Shown piece after piece: positions 36,012-44,405 of a stretch of 64,000 nt of DNA. The stretch spans positions 1,612,001 through 1,676,000 of the forward strand of contig NZ_CP019962.1 in the NCBI RefSeq assembly GCF_000807675.2, given 5' to 3'. Positions within the stretch are counted from its first letter, which is position 1, and every line of letters begins with the position of its first letter. The position numbers and the translations under genes were made by a program. The stretch is from Eubacterium limosum (lineage in GTDB: Bacteria > Bacillota > Clostridia > Eubacteriales > Eubacteriaceae). The notes under the pieces were generated by a model, which saw nothing but the letters and a program-made list of their open reading frames with translations, made no database searches and had not been told where the DNA came from.

Positions 36012-36713
36012 ATGGGCTTTATTGAATTGGAAAAAATTACAAAAGAATACTTTATGGGTGATCAAAAAATCCTGGCGGTTAATCAAGTCAGCTTTTCGAT
36101 TGAAAAAGGTGAACTGGTTGTTATCCTTGGGCCTAGCGGTGCAGGGAAAAGTACTATACTGAATTTATTGGGAGGAATGGATACCGCGACCAGCGGCCAT
36201 CTCTTCGTTGATGAACAGGACATTACAGTGCTTAAGGACAGCCAGCTGACTGATTACAGAGCGTCTGAGGTTGGTTTTGTGTTTCAGTTTTATAATTTAA
36301 TACCAGCGTTAACTGTTTATGAAAATGTTGCATTGATAAAAGAAGCCACCTCAAAAGCACTGGAGCCAGAGGCTGTTTTAAAATCGGTTGGCCTGTGGGA
36401 GCGCCGGCACCTGTTTCCCACACAAATTTCCGGCGGAGAACAGCAGAGGACAGCCATTGCGCGCGCCCTGTGTAAAAATCCGAAGCTTTTATTATGCGAT
36501 GAACCTACCGGAGCCTTGGATTCGGAAACGGGGGTGGTGATATTATCGCTGCTCCAAAACATGAGCCGAGAAAAAGGACATACAGTTGTCATTGTGACGC
36601 ACAATGCGTCACTTGCCGAGATGGCCGATAAGGTGATCCAGATAAAAAATGGCTGTATCGAAGACATTACGCTCAACACTGCACCGAAAGATGTAAGAGA
36701 GGTGAGGTGGTAA
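36012..36713 (+). CDS. ABC transporter ATP-binding protein (MacB/LolD type)
   Basis: A 233-residue ATPase of the group that pairs with FtsX-like permeases. Walker A is GPSGAGKST (about 37-45), Q-loop VFQFYNLIPALTVYENV, ABC signature ISGGEQQR, and Walker B LLLCDEPTGALDS. The Q-loop phrase N-L-I-P-x-L-T-V-Y-E-N-V is typical of this group. TGGAGG precedes the ATG. The stop codon TAA shares its last A with the permease ATG, so the pair is coupled. These systems usually extrude peptides or lipids by mechanotransmission rather than import. Confidence 0.93.
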   Translation: MGFIELEKITKEYFMGDQKILAVNQVSFSIEKGELVVILGPSGAGKSTILNLLGGMDTATSGHLFVDEQDITVLKDSQLTDYRASEVGFVFQFYNLIPALTVYENVALIKEATSKALEPEAVLKSVGLWERRHLFPTQISGGEQQRTAIARALCKNPKLLLCDEPTGALDSETGVVILSLLQNMSREKGHTVVIVTHNASLAEMADKVIQIKNGCIEDITLNTAPKDVREVRW

Positions 36714-38989
36714 TGCTGTTACGAAAAATGCTGCGCGATTTAAAAAATAACGCGGCTCAATTTTTAGCTATATTTTTAATGATTTTTTTAGGGGTATTCA
36801 TTTTTTCAGGGATGACCAGTATTGGACAGGGGATGAAGCAGTCAAGTCAGGATTATTATGATGAAACGCACCTTGCTGACGCCATTATTTACAGCAGCTT
36901 TTTTACAGACCAGGATTACGAACGGTTAAAAAGCAGTTTTGGGATTGAGACCGTCACTAAAAGATTGCAGATGGATACAACCTATGGATCGGACGGCGCG
37001 ACAACTATACAGCTCAATGTTATCAGTAGTGACGCTTTATCCGGGTGCCATCTAATTGAAGGAGAAGCCTTTGACAGCGATATGGATGGCATTTGGCTGG
37101 ACAGCGAATTTGCAAAGGCACACCAGATAAAGACAGGTGACACGATTAATGTCACCTGCCAAAACAATGTGTTCACCAAAACGGTAAAAGGTCTTGTGAT
37201 GCAGCCTGAATATGTGTATGCAGTCCAAAATAATAATGAAATTGTCCCGGATCATAAGAGGTTTGGTTATGCTTTTATGCCGGAAGAGGCCTGGAGCCTT
37301 GGTCCAGTACCTTACACGCAGGCACTTTTAAAAACAGAAGACCTCTCTAAAAATGATCTGGAGAGCAGGGTAACAGAAGTCCTTCCAGGCAAAACAACAA
37401 TGCTTGTTATGCAGGAGGATATTCCAAGTGTTGCGATGTTTCGGAATGAGATTGATCAGATGAGCGCTGTGGGCTCAGTATATCCAGTCGTTTTTCTGAT
37501 TACTGCCATACTCACGACGTTGACGACGATGACCCGGATAACAGCAGACCAGAGAGTTCAGATTGGAACCTTAAAAGCGTTAGGAATACGAAACAGAAAA
37601 ATCACGCTGCATTACCTGTCATTTGGACTTTTGGTGGGAGGTGCCGGTAGTATCCTCGGTGTTTTTACCGGACCCGTTTTTCTGCCGCCACTGGTTTTTG
37701 GATTCCAGAAATCAATGTATACAATGCCATGGTGGAACAGTGCTGTGACACCGGTAGTTTATGGTATGGCGTTTATATGCTTCTTAATTTGCTGCTGCAG
37801 CTGTTATGGGGCAAGCCGCAAACAACTACAGGGGGCAGCGGCGGAGACCCTTCGGCCAAAAGCGCCAAAGACCAGCCGACATACAGCAATGGAGAAAAGT
37901 CGTTTTTGGAAACGTCTGGGCTTTTACAGTCAATGGAATATACGGGACGTCCTGAGAAACAAGCTGCGTTCACTGATCACTGTATTTGGTATTGTGGGCT
38001 GTATGATGCTTATTCTGTGCGGCCTGGGAATGCGTGATACAGTCAGCAACCTTGCTGACACCATGTATGGCACACTTCAGACCTATGAGACCAAGATAAG
38101 CTTATCTGAAAAATGTACAGACGAACAGTTAAAACAGCTTGAAAAAGAGAAGCGCCATCAGTTTTTAGAGGAAGCTATAGTGGAGATTGAAAAAGATAGC
38201 GGTAAGGATATGCTCTCTTTGTCTGTTTTTGATAAAGGACATTATTTTACTTTTCAGGATGAGAAGGGAACCGCACTTTCTTTACCGGAAGATGGGGCAG
38301 CTATTACGCGTAAGACAGCGGAGAGCGAAGGGCTTTCTGTTGGTGATGTGATCAAATGGCGCAGCTATGGAAGTTTAAGCTGGCATACGGAGCGGATAGA
38401 GGAAATCATACAGACACCTTTAGAGCAGGGAATGTACATGAGCCGGAATGCCTTTGAAAAAAGTGGTGAAAGTTTTGAGCCAACGTCCTTTGTAACGGAT
38501 CAGGAAGCAGGAAAATTTTCGGGAGAGGCTTATGAGACGGTTCAATCCAGGGAGGATTTGATTGGAGCGCTCAACAGCATGCTTGAAATGATGAACGCTA
38601 TTATTTTTATTATGATTGGCGCAGCGATTGTTCTGGGGCTTGTGGTCCTTTATAATCTTGGGGTGCTTTCGTTCCAGGAAAAAATGCGAGAGCTGGCAAC
38701 TTTAAAGGTTTTAGGATTTCAGCATAAACGGCTGACAAAGCTGCTGCGCAGACAGACGGTTTGGCTTTCTGTTGTGGGGATCGCCGCCGGAATTCCATGC
38801 GGCTATGGGCTGGTTGCGTACATGCTGCTTTTCATGGGCGATACTCTAGACATGCAGCCTAAAATAGAACTGTGGTCCTATATATTCAGCGGTATTGGGA
38901 TTTTCGCAATTTCGCTTTTTGTGGTCTGGCTTGTATCCAGAAAGCTGAAGCGGATTGATATGGTCAGCGCCTTGAAATCTGTTGAATAA
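36713..38989 (+). CDS. ABC transporter permease with two FtsX domains
   Basis: A 758-residue permease. An N-terminal helix (about 15-37) leads into an external MacB-like domain (about 40-230). A first FtsX domain of three to four helices follows (about 245-370). A basic linker, a new helix at about 415, a second external region, and the second FtsX domain (about 620-755) complete it. TLKALGIRNRKITLHYL and TLKVLGFQHKRLTKLL are the paired FtsX coupling segments. The start is ATG 36713, overlapping the ATPase stop; a GTG six bases earlier is also possible. Substrate unknown. It is convergent with a TetR gene only 7 bases away, which may or may not control it. Confidence 0.9.
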   Translation: MLLRKMLRDLKNNAAQFLAIFLMIFLGVFIFSGMTSIGQGMKQSSQDYYDETHLADAIIYSSFFTDQDYERLKSSFGIETVTKRLQMDTTYGSDGATTIQLNVISSDALSGCHLIEGEAFDSDMDGIWLDSEFAKAHQIKTGDTINVTCQNNVFTKTVKGLVMQPEYVYAVQNNNEIVPDHKRFGYAFMPEEAWSLGPVPYTQALLKTEDLSKNDLESRVTEVLPGKTTMLVMQEDIPSVAMFRNEIDQMSAVGSVYPVVFLITAILTTLTTMTRITADQRVQIGTLKALGIRNRKITLHYLSFGLLVGGAGSILGVFTGPVFLPPLVFGFQKSMYTMPWWNSAVTPVVYGMAFICFLICCCSCYGASRKQLQGAAAETLRPKAPKTSRHTAMEKSRFWKRLGFYSQWNIRDVLRNKLRSLITVFGIVGCMMLILCGLGMRDTVSNLADTMYGTLQTYETKISLSEKCTDEQLKQLEKEKRHQFLEEAIVEIEKDSGKDMLSLSVFDKGHYFTFQDEKGTALSLPEDGAAITRKTAESEGLSVGDVIKWRSYGSLSWHTERIEEIIQTPLEQGMYMSRNAFEKSGESFEPTSFVTDQEAGKFSGEAYETVQSREDLIGALNSMLEMMNAIIFIMIGAAIVLGLVVLYNLGVLSFQEKMRELATLKVLGFQHKRLTKLLRRQTVWLSVVGIAAGIPCGYGLVAYMLLFMGDTLDMQPKIELWSYIFSGIGIFAISLFVVWLVSRKLKRIDMVSALKSVE

Positions 38990-38996
38990 AAACAGA

Positions 38997-39578
38997 TCAG
39001 GGATTTGTAAGGTCTGGAAGACCAAAAGCAAGGGTAACGATATAGTCGTAAAGATCCTGCTTGCGTTCTTCCAGGCTTTTATTGCTTTTTGCGATTGAAA
39101 GGAAGGCGGCAATGGTTCCCGTAAGCATTGCCGCGCTGAGATTATTATCATGGGGAAGTCTGAGATGCTCGGCGAGATGTTCGGAAAAAAGCTTGAGCAG
39201 ACGGTCGCGCTGAGCGGTATATTTTGTTCCCTCACAACCTTCCAATAAAATAACAATTCCTTTGCTCATCAATAGATCCAGAGGGAAAACCTCTGGAAGA
39301 ATATCGCCGATAATCACGAGATAATTATCCTTGGTAAGGGTACCTACAGAAAATTCCCGGTGCTTTTCGATCATGGCGTTAATTTTTTCAGGAATATCGC
39401 CGATCACCGCGTCGAGAAGGGCTTCTTTATTTTCAAAATAATTATAAATATTACCAAGAGTGGTGTTGGCTTTTTTGGCAATGGTACGCATTGAAGCATC
39501 TCTATAGCCGCGTTTGTAAAATTCATTTTCTGCTGCTAAAAGAATTTCCTGGCGTATCTCATCTTTTTTTATTTGCAT
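38997..39578 (-). CDS. TetR family transcriptional regulator
   Basis: A 193-residue protein. The N-terminal about 55 residues hold the TetR helix-turn-helix, with FYKRGYRDASMRTIAKKANTTLGNIYNYFENKEALLDAV (split across residues 20-58). The rest is a helical ligand-binding and dimer domain. TetR proteins mostly repress drug efflux or redox operons. Its gene faces the ABC permease and points away from the rhodanese operon, so the intergenic region 39579-39763 holds both its promoter and that of the rhodanese operon. The target is not certain. The operators in this region could belong to it or to the Rrf2 regulator. Confidence 0.88.
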   Translation of the reverse strand: MQIKKDEIRQEILLAAENEFYKRGYRDASMRTIAKKANTTLGNIYNYFENKEALLDAVIGDIPEKINAMIEKHREFSVGTLTKDNYLVIIGDILPEVFPLDLLMSKGIVILLEGCEGTKYTAQRDRLLKLFSEHLAEHLRLPHDNNLSAAMLTGTIAAFLSIAKSNKSLEERKQDLYDYIVTLAFGLPDLTNP

Positions 39579-39690
39579 GGGTACTCCGTTATCGATTTAA
39601 AATCTACATATCAGGCCGTGTCTGGTGTTGCTTTAAGTATTAGTATAGCATAGGTATTTGTGAATAATAACGTATTTTTCAAAAAAGAGC

Positions 39691-39719
39691 TTGACAAAAC
39701 AAAGTGTAACTTTTATAAT
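39691..39719 (+). promoter_or_regulatory. Consensus sigma-A promoter of the rhodanese/RclA-like operon
   Basis: TTGACA at 39691-39696 and TATAAT at 39714-39719, exactly 17 bases apart. Both hexamers are perfect. An operator overlaps the -10, so strong repression is expected in the resting state. Confidence 0.88.
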
Positions 39720-39751
39720 TACAATCAAGAAGTGTAACAAACGTGATTACA
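39705..39751 (+). promoter_or_regulatory. Two matching operators, AGTGTAAC-N7-ATTACA
   Basis: The palindrome TGTAA-N9-TTACA occurs at 39705-39723 and again at 39733-39751, with extended identity AGTGTAAC-N7-ATTACA in both. Centres are 28 bases apart. The first covers the -10 element and the second the early transcribed region, the usual place for a repressor. Candidate binders are the operon's own Rrf2 protein or the divergent TetR protein. Confidence 0.7.
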
Positions 39752-39763
39752 AAAGGAGGGTTT

Positions 39764-40201
39764 ATGAGGAAAAAGGGTATAATTATCTTAATGCTGTTGA
39801 TATTGGCAGCGTCAATATATACAGGCTGCACAGCAAAGCCAACTGAGGGCAGCAGCCAATCCGAACAAGAAGGAGATAAAAATATGGTGAAAGCAGAATA
39901 TCATAAGATTTCTCAGGATGAAGCGAAAAAGAGAATGGATGAGCATGAGAACATTTTGATTGTCGATGTGAGACAGGAAAATGAATACAAAGAAGGGCAT
40001 ATAAAGGATGCAGTCCTAGTCCCACTGGACACCATTGGCGATGAAAAGCCTGAGGCGCTCCCAGATTCTGACCAGGAAATTCTGGTGTACTGCCGGAGTG
40101 GCAAACGCAGTGAGCAGGCCTCGAGAAAGCTGGTAGCTTTAGGTTATACCAATATTTATGATTTTGGTGGGATTAACACTTGGCCCTATGAAACGGAGTG
40201 A
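39764..40201 (+). CDS. Rhodanese-like lipoprotein
   Basis: A 145-residue exported sulfurtransferase-type protein. Residues 1-22 are a lipoprotein signal with lipobox SIYTGC (Cys about 22), so the protein should be anchored outside the membrane. The single rhodanese domain (about 45-145) has IVDVRQENEYKEGHI and the active loop CRSGKRS with catalytic Cys at about 110. Start ATG 39764 has AGGAGGG upstream. It is first in an operon with an Rrf2 regulator, an RclA-like flavoprotein and thioredoxin. The stop overlaps the next gene. A role in handling sulfane sulfur or oxidised thiols at the surface is inferred. Confidence 0.87.
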   Translation: MRKKGIIILMLLILAASIYTGCTAKPTEGSSQSEQEGDKNMVKAEYHKISQDEAKKRMDEHENILIVDVRQENEYKEGHIKDAVLVPLDTIGDEKPEALPDSDQEILVYCRSGKRSEQASRKLVALGYTNIYDFGGINTWPYETE

Positions 40202-40623
40202 TTAAATTGACAGGTGAATTTAGTATTGCAGTTCACGCCCTGGTTTTTCTGAACCACCATCAGGGCGAGATTTTATCCAGTGAGGCCCTTGCTGAAAATG
40301 TATGTACCAATCCTGCAAGAATCCGTAAGGTGATGGCAAAGCTTAAAAAGGCAGGGTTGGTTAAAACAAAGAGCGGCAGTGAAGGCGGTTATTATTTTGA
40401 CCTGGACCCCTTTTCGGTGAACCTCCGTTCGGTCTGTGAAGCGATCGGCGGCAAGGTAGTATCGACCTCGTGGCGCTCCGGGGATTCGGAAATGGATTGT
40501 CTGATTGCTTCCGGCATGGCAGATATAATGGATGAAATCTTTATGTCCCTTGATGCAGTTGGAAAAAAAGAGCTGGAAAAAACAACGGTTGGCGACATAG
40601 ACCTTAAAATTTTTGGTTCGTAA
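40198..40623 (+). CDS. Rrf2 family redox-type regulator (HypR-like)
   Basis: A 141-residue winged-helix regulator of the Rrf2 family. The HTH lies in SSEALAENVCTNPARIRKVMAKLKKAGLV. No three-Cys iron-sulfur cluster motif like that of IscR or NsrR is present. Instead there are Cys at about 36, 80 and 101. In Staphylococcus aureus HypR, an Rrf2 thiol sensor for hypochlorite, Cys33 and Cys99 form the regulatory disulfide (recalled from the literature). The spacing here, 65 residues, is almost the same. HypR also controls a flavoprotein disulfide reductase, as does this gene's position. GTG 40198 overlaps the previous stop; TTG 40207 has a better ribosome site (GGAGTG), giving Cys 33 and 98. Confidence 0.85.
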   Translation: MIKLTGEFSIAVHALVFLNHHQGEILSSEALAENVCTNPARIRKVMAKLKKAGLVKTKSGSEGGYYFDLDPFSVNLRSVCEAIGGKVVSTSWRSGDSEMDCLIASGMADIMDEIFMSLDAVGKKELEKTTVGDIDLKIFGS

Positions 40624-40644
40624 AAAAATAACAGGAGAGAAAAA

Positions 40645-42009
40645 ATGAAACACTATGATGCAGTCATTATCGGCTTTGGAAAAGGCGGCAAGACCCTGGC
40701 GGGAAGCCTGGCAGGAATGGGAAAAAAGGTGGCCATGATTGAAAAATCAGATAAAATGTATGGCGGAACCTGTATTAATGTCGGGTGTATCCCCACAAAG
40801 TCTCTGGTGAACAGCGCGAAGGCTTCAATCATTCAAAAACCAGACAGCTATGATGAAAAGAACCGCCTGTATTGGGAAGCAGTGGAAGAAAAGCGTCGGC
40901 TGACAGGCATGCTGAGAAAGAAAAATTTTGATAAGCTGAATGATTTAGATAACGTAACGGTCTATAATGGACTTGGCAGTTTTGTATCCGCCAACCGTGT
41001 AAAGATTGAAACCGCGGAAGAAATCCTTGAGGTTGAAGGCGATCAGATTTTTATCAATACCGGATCCGTTTCAGTTATTCCGCCCATTAAAGGAATTGAG
41101 GGAAATCCTTATGTTTATACCAGCGATTCTTTGATGGAGCTGGATGTACTGCCAAAGCGTCTGGCAATTATCGGCGGTGGCTATATCGGATTGGAATACG
41201 CATCAATGTATACTGATTTTGGCGCGGAGGTTACTGTATACCAAATTGAAGATAAATTAATCCCGCGTGAAGACCGTGATATTGCGGAAGCGATTCAGAA
41301 GGCGTTTGAAGATAAAGGTGTGCGTTTTGAAATGAACGTCCAAACTGAGGAAATCGAAAATGCCGGGAACGAAGCGGTTGTTCATTATAAGAAAGGCGGC
41401 ACAGCAATGACGGCTGGAGCGGATGCGGTCTTAATTGCTACGGGCAGAAAACCAAACACAGATAGTCTTAATCTTGAAGCTGCCGGTGTTGAAAAAACGC
41501 CAAGAGGCGCAGTCAAGGTCGATGAAAAGCTTCGGACAAGCGCTCCTAATATCTGGGCGATGGGCGATGTTGCAGGAGGACTGCAGTTTACCTATGTTTC
41601 ATTAGATGATTTCAGAATTGTCAAGGATCAGCTGGCAGGCAGCGGCAAACGCGCAAGCAGTGACCGCACAGTACCCTACAGTGTCTTTATTGACCCGCCG
41701 TTTTCACGTGTCGGCCTTAATGAAGAAGAAGCAGCGGCTCAGGGTTATAATGTAAAGATTGCCAAGCTGCCGGCAGCGGCCATACCAAAGGCTCAGGTGC
41801 TGAGAAAGCCTGTAGGTCTGTTAAAGGCTGTTATTGACGCCGAGACTAATAAAATTTTAGGAACAATGCTTTTCTGTGAGGAATCCTATGAAATGATCAA
41901 CATTGTAAAACTGGCAATGGACGCGGGTCTGGATTATACAGTATTAAGAGATCAGATCTTTACACATCCTACGATGAGTGAAGCGCTTAACGATTTGTTT
42001 GCAGTATAA
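40645..42009 (+). CDS. rclA: RclA-like FAD-dependent pyridine nucleotide-disulfide oxidoreductase
   Basis: A 454-residue class I flavoprotein reductase. The N-terminal FAD motif (VIIGFGKGGKTLAG) leads to the redox-active disulfide in GGTCINVGCIPTK, with Cys at about 43 and 48. The NAD(P)H site IIGGGYIGLEYAS lies near residue 174. The C-terminal dimer domain has QIFTHPTMSEALNDLF, where the His is the base. The opening, the GDVxGGLQFTYxSLDD run and the C-terminus match E. coli RclA closely from memory, more than mercuric reductase or lipoamide dehydrogenase. RclA protects against hypochlorous acid and reduces copper(II). AGGAGAG precedes the ATG. Confidence 0.88.
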   Translation: MKHYDAVIIGFGKGGKTLAGSLAGMGKKVAMIEKSDKMYGGTCINVGCIPTKSLVNSAKASIIQKPDSYDEKNRLYWEAVEEKRRLTGMLRKKNFDKLNDLDNVTVYNGLGSFVSANRVKIETAEEILEVEGDQIFINTGSVSVIPPIKGIEGNPYVYTSDSLMELDVLPKRLAIIGGGYIGLEYASMYTDFGAEVTVYQIEDKLIPREDRDIAEAIQKAFEDKGVRFEMNVQTEEIENAGNEAVVHYKKGGTAMTAGADAVLIATGRKPNTDSLNLEAAGVEKTPRGAVKVDEKLRTSAPNIWAMGDVAGGLQFTYVSLDDFRIVKDQLAGSGKRASSDRTVPYSVFIDPPFSRVGLNEEEAAAQGYNVKIAKLPAAAIPKAQVLRKPVGLLKAVIDAETNKILGTMLFCEESYEMINIVKLAMDAGLDYTVLRDQIFTHPTMSEALNDLFAV

Positions 42010-42046
42010 AGAATAATTCATAAATATAGATAAAGGAGTAACGATA

Positions 42047-42364
42047 ATGGCAAGAGTAATTAATGCACAGGAATTTAATGAAGAAGTATTGAAGGGAAAA
42101 GGCGTTGTACTGGTCGATTTTTTCGCAACGTGGTGTGGGCCGTGTAAAGCGCTTTCTCCGATTCTGGATGAACTGGCTGAAAAGGTAAAGGATGCTAAAA
42201 TTGTAAAAGTGGATATTGACGCAGACAGCGATTTAGCTTCTGAATACCGTGTTATGAGTGTGCCTACGCTCAAAATTTTCAAGGACGGCGAAGTAAAGGA
42301 AAGCCTGGTGGGCGGGCGCCCATTGGAAGAGCTGGAAGCTAAGCTGGCGGAATACCAGTCTTAA
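42047..42364 (+). CDS. trxA: Thioredoxin
   Basis: A 105-residue thioredoxin with the full active site WCGPCK (Cys about 30 and 33) in FFATWCGPCKALSP. The cis-Pro segment is VMSVPTLKIFKDGE. No signal peptide, so it is cytoplasmic. It ends the operon of rhodanese, Rrf2 and RclA-like genes, which suggests that it repairs protein disulfides under the same stress. No thioredoxin reductase gene is close, and the RclA-like protein is not a TrxB. AAAGGAG stands upstream of the ATG. No clear terminator follows. Confidence 0.94.
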   Translation: MARVINAQEFNEEVLKGKGVVLVDFFATWCGPCKALSPILDELAEKVKDAKIVKVDIDADSDLASEYRVMSVPTLKIFKDGEVKESLVGGRPLEELEAKLAEYQS

Positions 42365-42444
42365 CAGAAAAAAGAGCATTGCAAAAACGCAGTGAGCAGC
42401 TTCAGTCTATATTTGAACAGTTGTCTTTAAAGCAATTATACTTC

Positions 42445-42473
42445 TTGTCTTTTTTAGCTGGCTGTACTATAAT
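42445..42473 (+). promoter_or_regulatory. Probable promoter of the HPt gene
   Basis: TTGTCT at 42445-42450 and TATAAT at 42468-42473, 17 bases apart. Confidence 0.6.
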
Positions 42474-42547
42474 TTAATACAACAGTACTATTAACTCGGT
42501 CAGTCAAAAGTATGTAAGATAACAAAAATGAGAATAGGAGAGACAAG

Positions 42548-42898
42548 ATGGATATTTTAGAGGGACTGGGATCAATTGGAATTGATTTGGAAACAGTTTT
42601 ACAGCGTTTTTCTAACAATGCGGCTTTATTGGAGCGCTTTGTACTCAAATTTCCAAAGGATGAAACCTATAAGGCCTTAAAACAGGCAGTAGAGGAAAAG
42701 GATTATGAACGTATTGAACGTGAAGCCCATACACTAAAGGGAACAGCTGCAAACCTTGGTTTTGATCTGCTCAGTGAAAAAGCTGCAGAAATGGTAGAAA
42801 AGGTACGAAAGAATGATTACGCGGATCTTGAACCTGTTTTTGAAGCCTTAAGCGAAGAATACAGCAAGATTATAGCAGTGATTGAAAGCAACGGCTGA
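42548..42898 (+). CDS. Histidine phosphotransfer (HPt) domain protein
   Basis: A 116-residue, fully helical protein consisting of one HPt domain. The phosphorylated His is in EAHTLKGTAANLG (His about 61), with the Lys and Gly that follow it as in all HPt domains. HPt proteins carry phosphate between hybrid kinases and response regulators. No hybrid kinase or receiver gene is adjacent, so it is an orphan relay protein. AGGAGAG lies before the ATG. It has its own promoter and shares a two-way terminator with def. Confidence 0.86.
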   Translation: MDILEGLGSIGIDLETVLQRFSNNAALLERFVLKFPKDETYKALKQAVEEKDYERIEREAHTLKGTAANLGFDLLSEKAAEMVEKVRKNDYADLEPVFEALSEEYSKIIAVIESNG

Positions 42899-42923
42899 AC
42901 TGTTGTCGAATTGGATGCTATTT

Positions 42924-42960
42924 AAAAAGAGTACCGCTTATAAAAGAGGTACTCTTTTTT
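42924..42960. terminator. Bidirectional terminator between HPt gene and def
   Basis: AAAAAGAGTACC pairs with GGTACTCTTTTT. Runs of T flank the stem on both strands, so it can serve both convergent genes. Confidence 0.88.
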
Positions 42961-42961
42961 A

Positions 42962-43417
42962 TTAGAGATCCACATACTCGATAACTTTATCCGTAAAAAA
43001 GATGCCGTCCAAATGGTCAAGCTCATGGCAGAAGCATTTTGCCAGCAGCCCCTCTGCTTCCTTTTGAAGAACCTCTCCCTCTGGGGTAGTGTACTCAACG
43101 ACAACGCGTTCGGGACGCTTGACCTTTCCCCACACATCAGGAGAACTCATGCAGCCTTCTACAACAATGCGCTCGCCTTCGGCTTCGATAATTTTCGGAT
43201 TAATCAGCTGGTATAGGCCCTCGCCCACATCAATGACGACTACACGCTTTAGTACCCCCACCTGGTTGGCGGCAAGACCGCCGCAGTTTGGAAGCTGATA
43301 CATGGTTTCAGTCATGTCTTTTATTAATTCCAGAGTTCGTTTGTCGATGGTTTCAACAGAACGGCATTTTTTGTGTAAAATGTCATCTGGAAATTTTCTT
43401 ATTTGTCTAATGGCCAT
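42962..43417 (-). CDS. def: Peptide deformylase
   Basis: Removes the formyl group from new proteins. The 151 residues hold all three motifs. Motif 1 is GGLAANQVGV (about 46-55), motif 2 is EGCMSSP with metal-binding Cys about 89, and motif 3 is HELDHLDG with His about 131 and 135 and the catalytic Glu. The length fits the short, type 1 group. It stands alone on the - strand rather than beside fmt, as is often seen for a second def copy in Clostridia. Whether another def exists is outside this window. Confidence 0.94.
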   Translation of the reverse strand: MAIRQIRKFPDDILHKKCRSVETIDKRTLELIKDMTETMYQLPNCGGLAANQVGVLKRVVVIDVGEGLYQLINPKIIEAEGERIVVEGCMSSPDVWGKVKRPERVVVEYTTPEGEVLQKEAEGLLAKCFCHELDHLDGIFFTDKVIEYVDL

Positions 43418-43508
43418 AATGATAACCTCAATATATTAAATTTAATGCTTTAAAAATTGTATCCTAATTTTGAGGTTATGTCAACGAAACTCACATGAAA
43501 ACAGACGA

Positions 43509-43541
43509 ACAGACCATTCGAAATTCGAATGGTCTGTTTTT
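43509..43541 (-). terminator. Long near-perfect hairpin after the AraC gene
   Basis: ACAGACCATTCGAA and TTCGAATGGTCTGT are exact complements around one base (about 12 pairs usable after allowing a loop). A TTTTT follows on the + strand and a weaker T-run on the - strand. It likely ends the AraC transcript and could block readthrough both ways. Confidence 0.7.
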
Positions 43542-43547
43542 ATACCG

Positions 43548-44405
43548 CTATTTTTTTGAAACCGGCAGCCAGACCTCGCAGCGGTAATCCTCTGCCTGCT
43601 GGTTGCCTTCGCCGTAGACCTCGATATCCGGTGCGCTGGCGTATTCGTAGCCGGAGTTTGGAAGCCATTCAGTGACAATGCGCCGCTGCAAGCTCTGGAT
43701 CGCCTGAGGCATGGGGCCGATACACTCAAAAACAGCCCACGTGGCGGCAGGGATGGTGAACTCAGTCATGCCCTGCGGCAAAGGTTTGTCTGTTGCGACG
43801 GCAATATAATAGTCGAATGTTTTTTCATTCATGCTGGAGCTTACTCCCAGAACGCCAAAGGGCTCTTTATCCATGAGCGCTGCAAGCTGGGGAATCAGGT
43901 TCTTTTCGGCAATCTCCTGCCAGAAAGCAGGAATCTTGTTATAGCTCTCCTCAAAGTTTACATCCAACGATTTGCATACACCCACAATTCTAAAGGCTTC
44001 TTTTTCAATAATTTTGTAATTCATCTCAGTATCTCCTTTAATTGAAATAGAGAAGGTTATCCTTGGATAAGCTTTCAAAGAAATGCCTTTCGACCTGGCG
44101 GCAGAGGGCGGTACGCCATGAACACTCTGGAAAGCGCGGGTAAAAGCAGTAGGGGACTGATACCCGTATTTCAGTGCGATGTCCAGGACTTTTGCATCAG
44201 TTGTCTGAAGCTCAAATGCAGCGGCAGTCATGCGGCGCCTGCGGATATACTCGGAAAGCGGTATATCCGCAATGTATGAAAACATCCTTTGAAAATGAAA
44301 AGTTGAGCAGCAGGCGATCTTGGCAGCCGTATTATAATCAATCGTGCTGCTCAGGTTTTCCTCAATGTAATTGACAGCCTGGTTGAGTCTTTGAATCCAT
44401 TCCAT
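43548..44405 (-). CDS. AraC family regulator with GyrI-like effector domain
   Basis: A 285-residue protein of two parts. The N-terminal about 110 residues form the double helix-turn-helix AraC domain, with ARI-type helix (TAAKIACCSTFHFQRMFSY) and YGYQSPTAFTRAFQSVHGVPPS. The C-terminal about 155 residues form a GyrI-like/effector-binding domain (AraC_E_bind), starting MNYKIIEKEAFRIVGV and ending FEVYG-type strands. Such proteins (Rob, SoxS-fused relatives) bind small hydrophobic compounds. Start ATG 44405 has AAGGAGAG upstream. No obvious target; it is divergent from the two-component system below. Confidence 0.88.
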   Translation of the reverse strand: MEWIQRLNQAVNYIEENLSSTIDYNTAAKIACCSTFHFQRMFSYIADIPLSEYIRRRRMTAAAFELQTTDAKVLDIALKYGYQSPTAFTRAFQSVHGVPPSAARSKGISLKAYPRITFSISIKGDTEMNYKIIEKEAFRIVGVCKSLDVNFEESYNKIPAFWQEIAEKNLIPQLAALMDKEPFGVLGVSSSMNEKTFDYYIAVATDKPLPQGMTEFTIPAATWAVFECIGPMPQAIQSLQRRIVTEWLPNSGYEYASAPDIEVYGEGNQQAEDYRCEVWLPVSKK

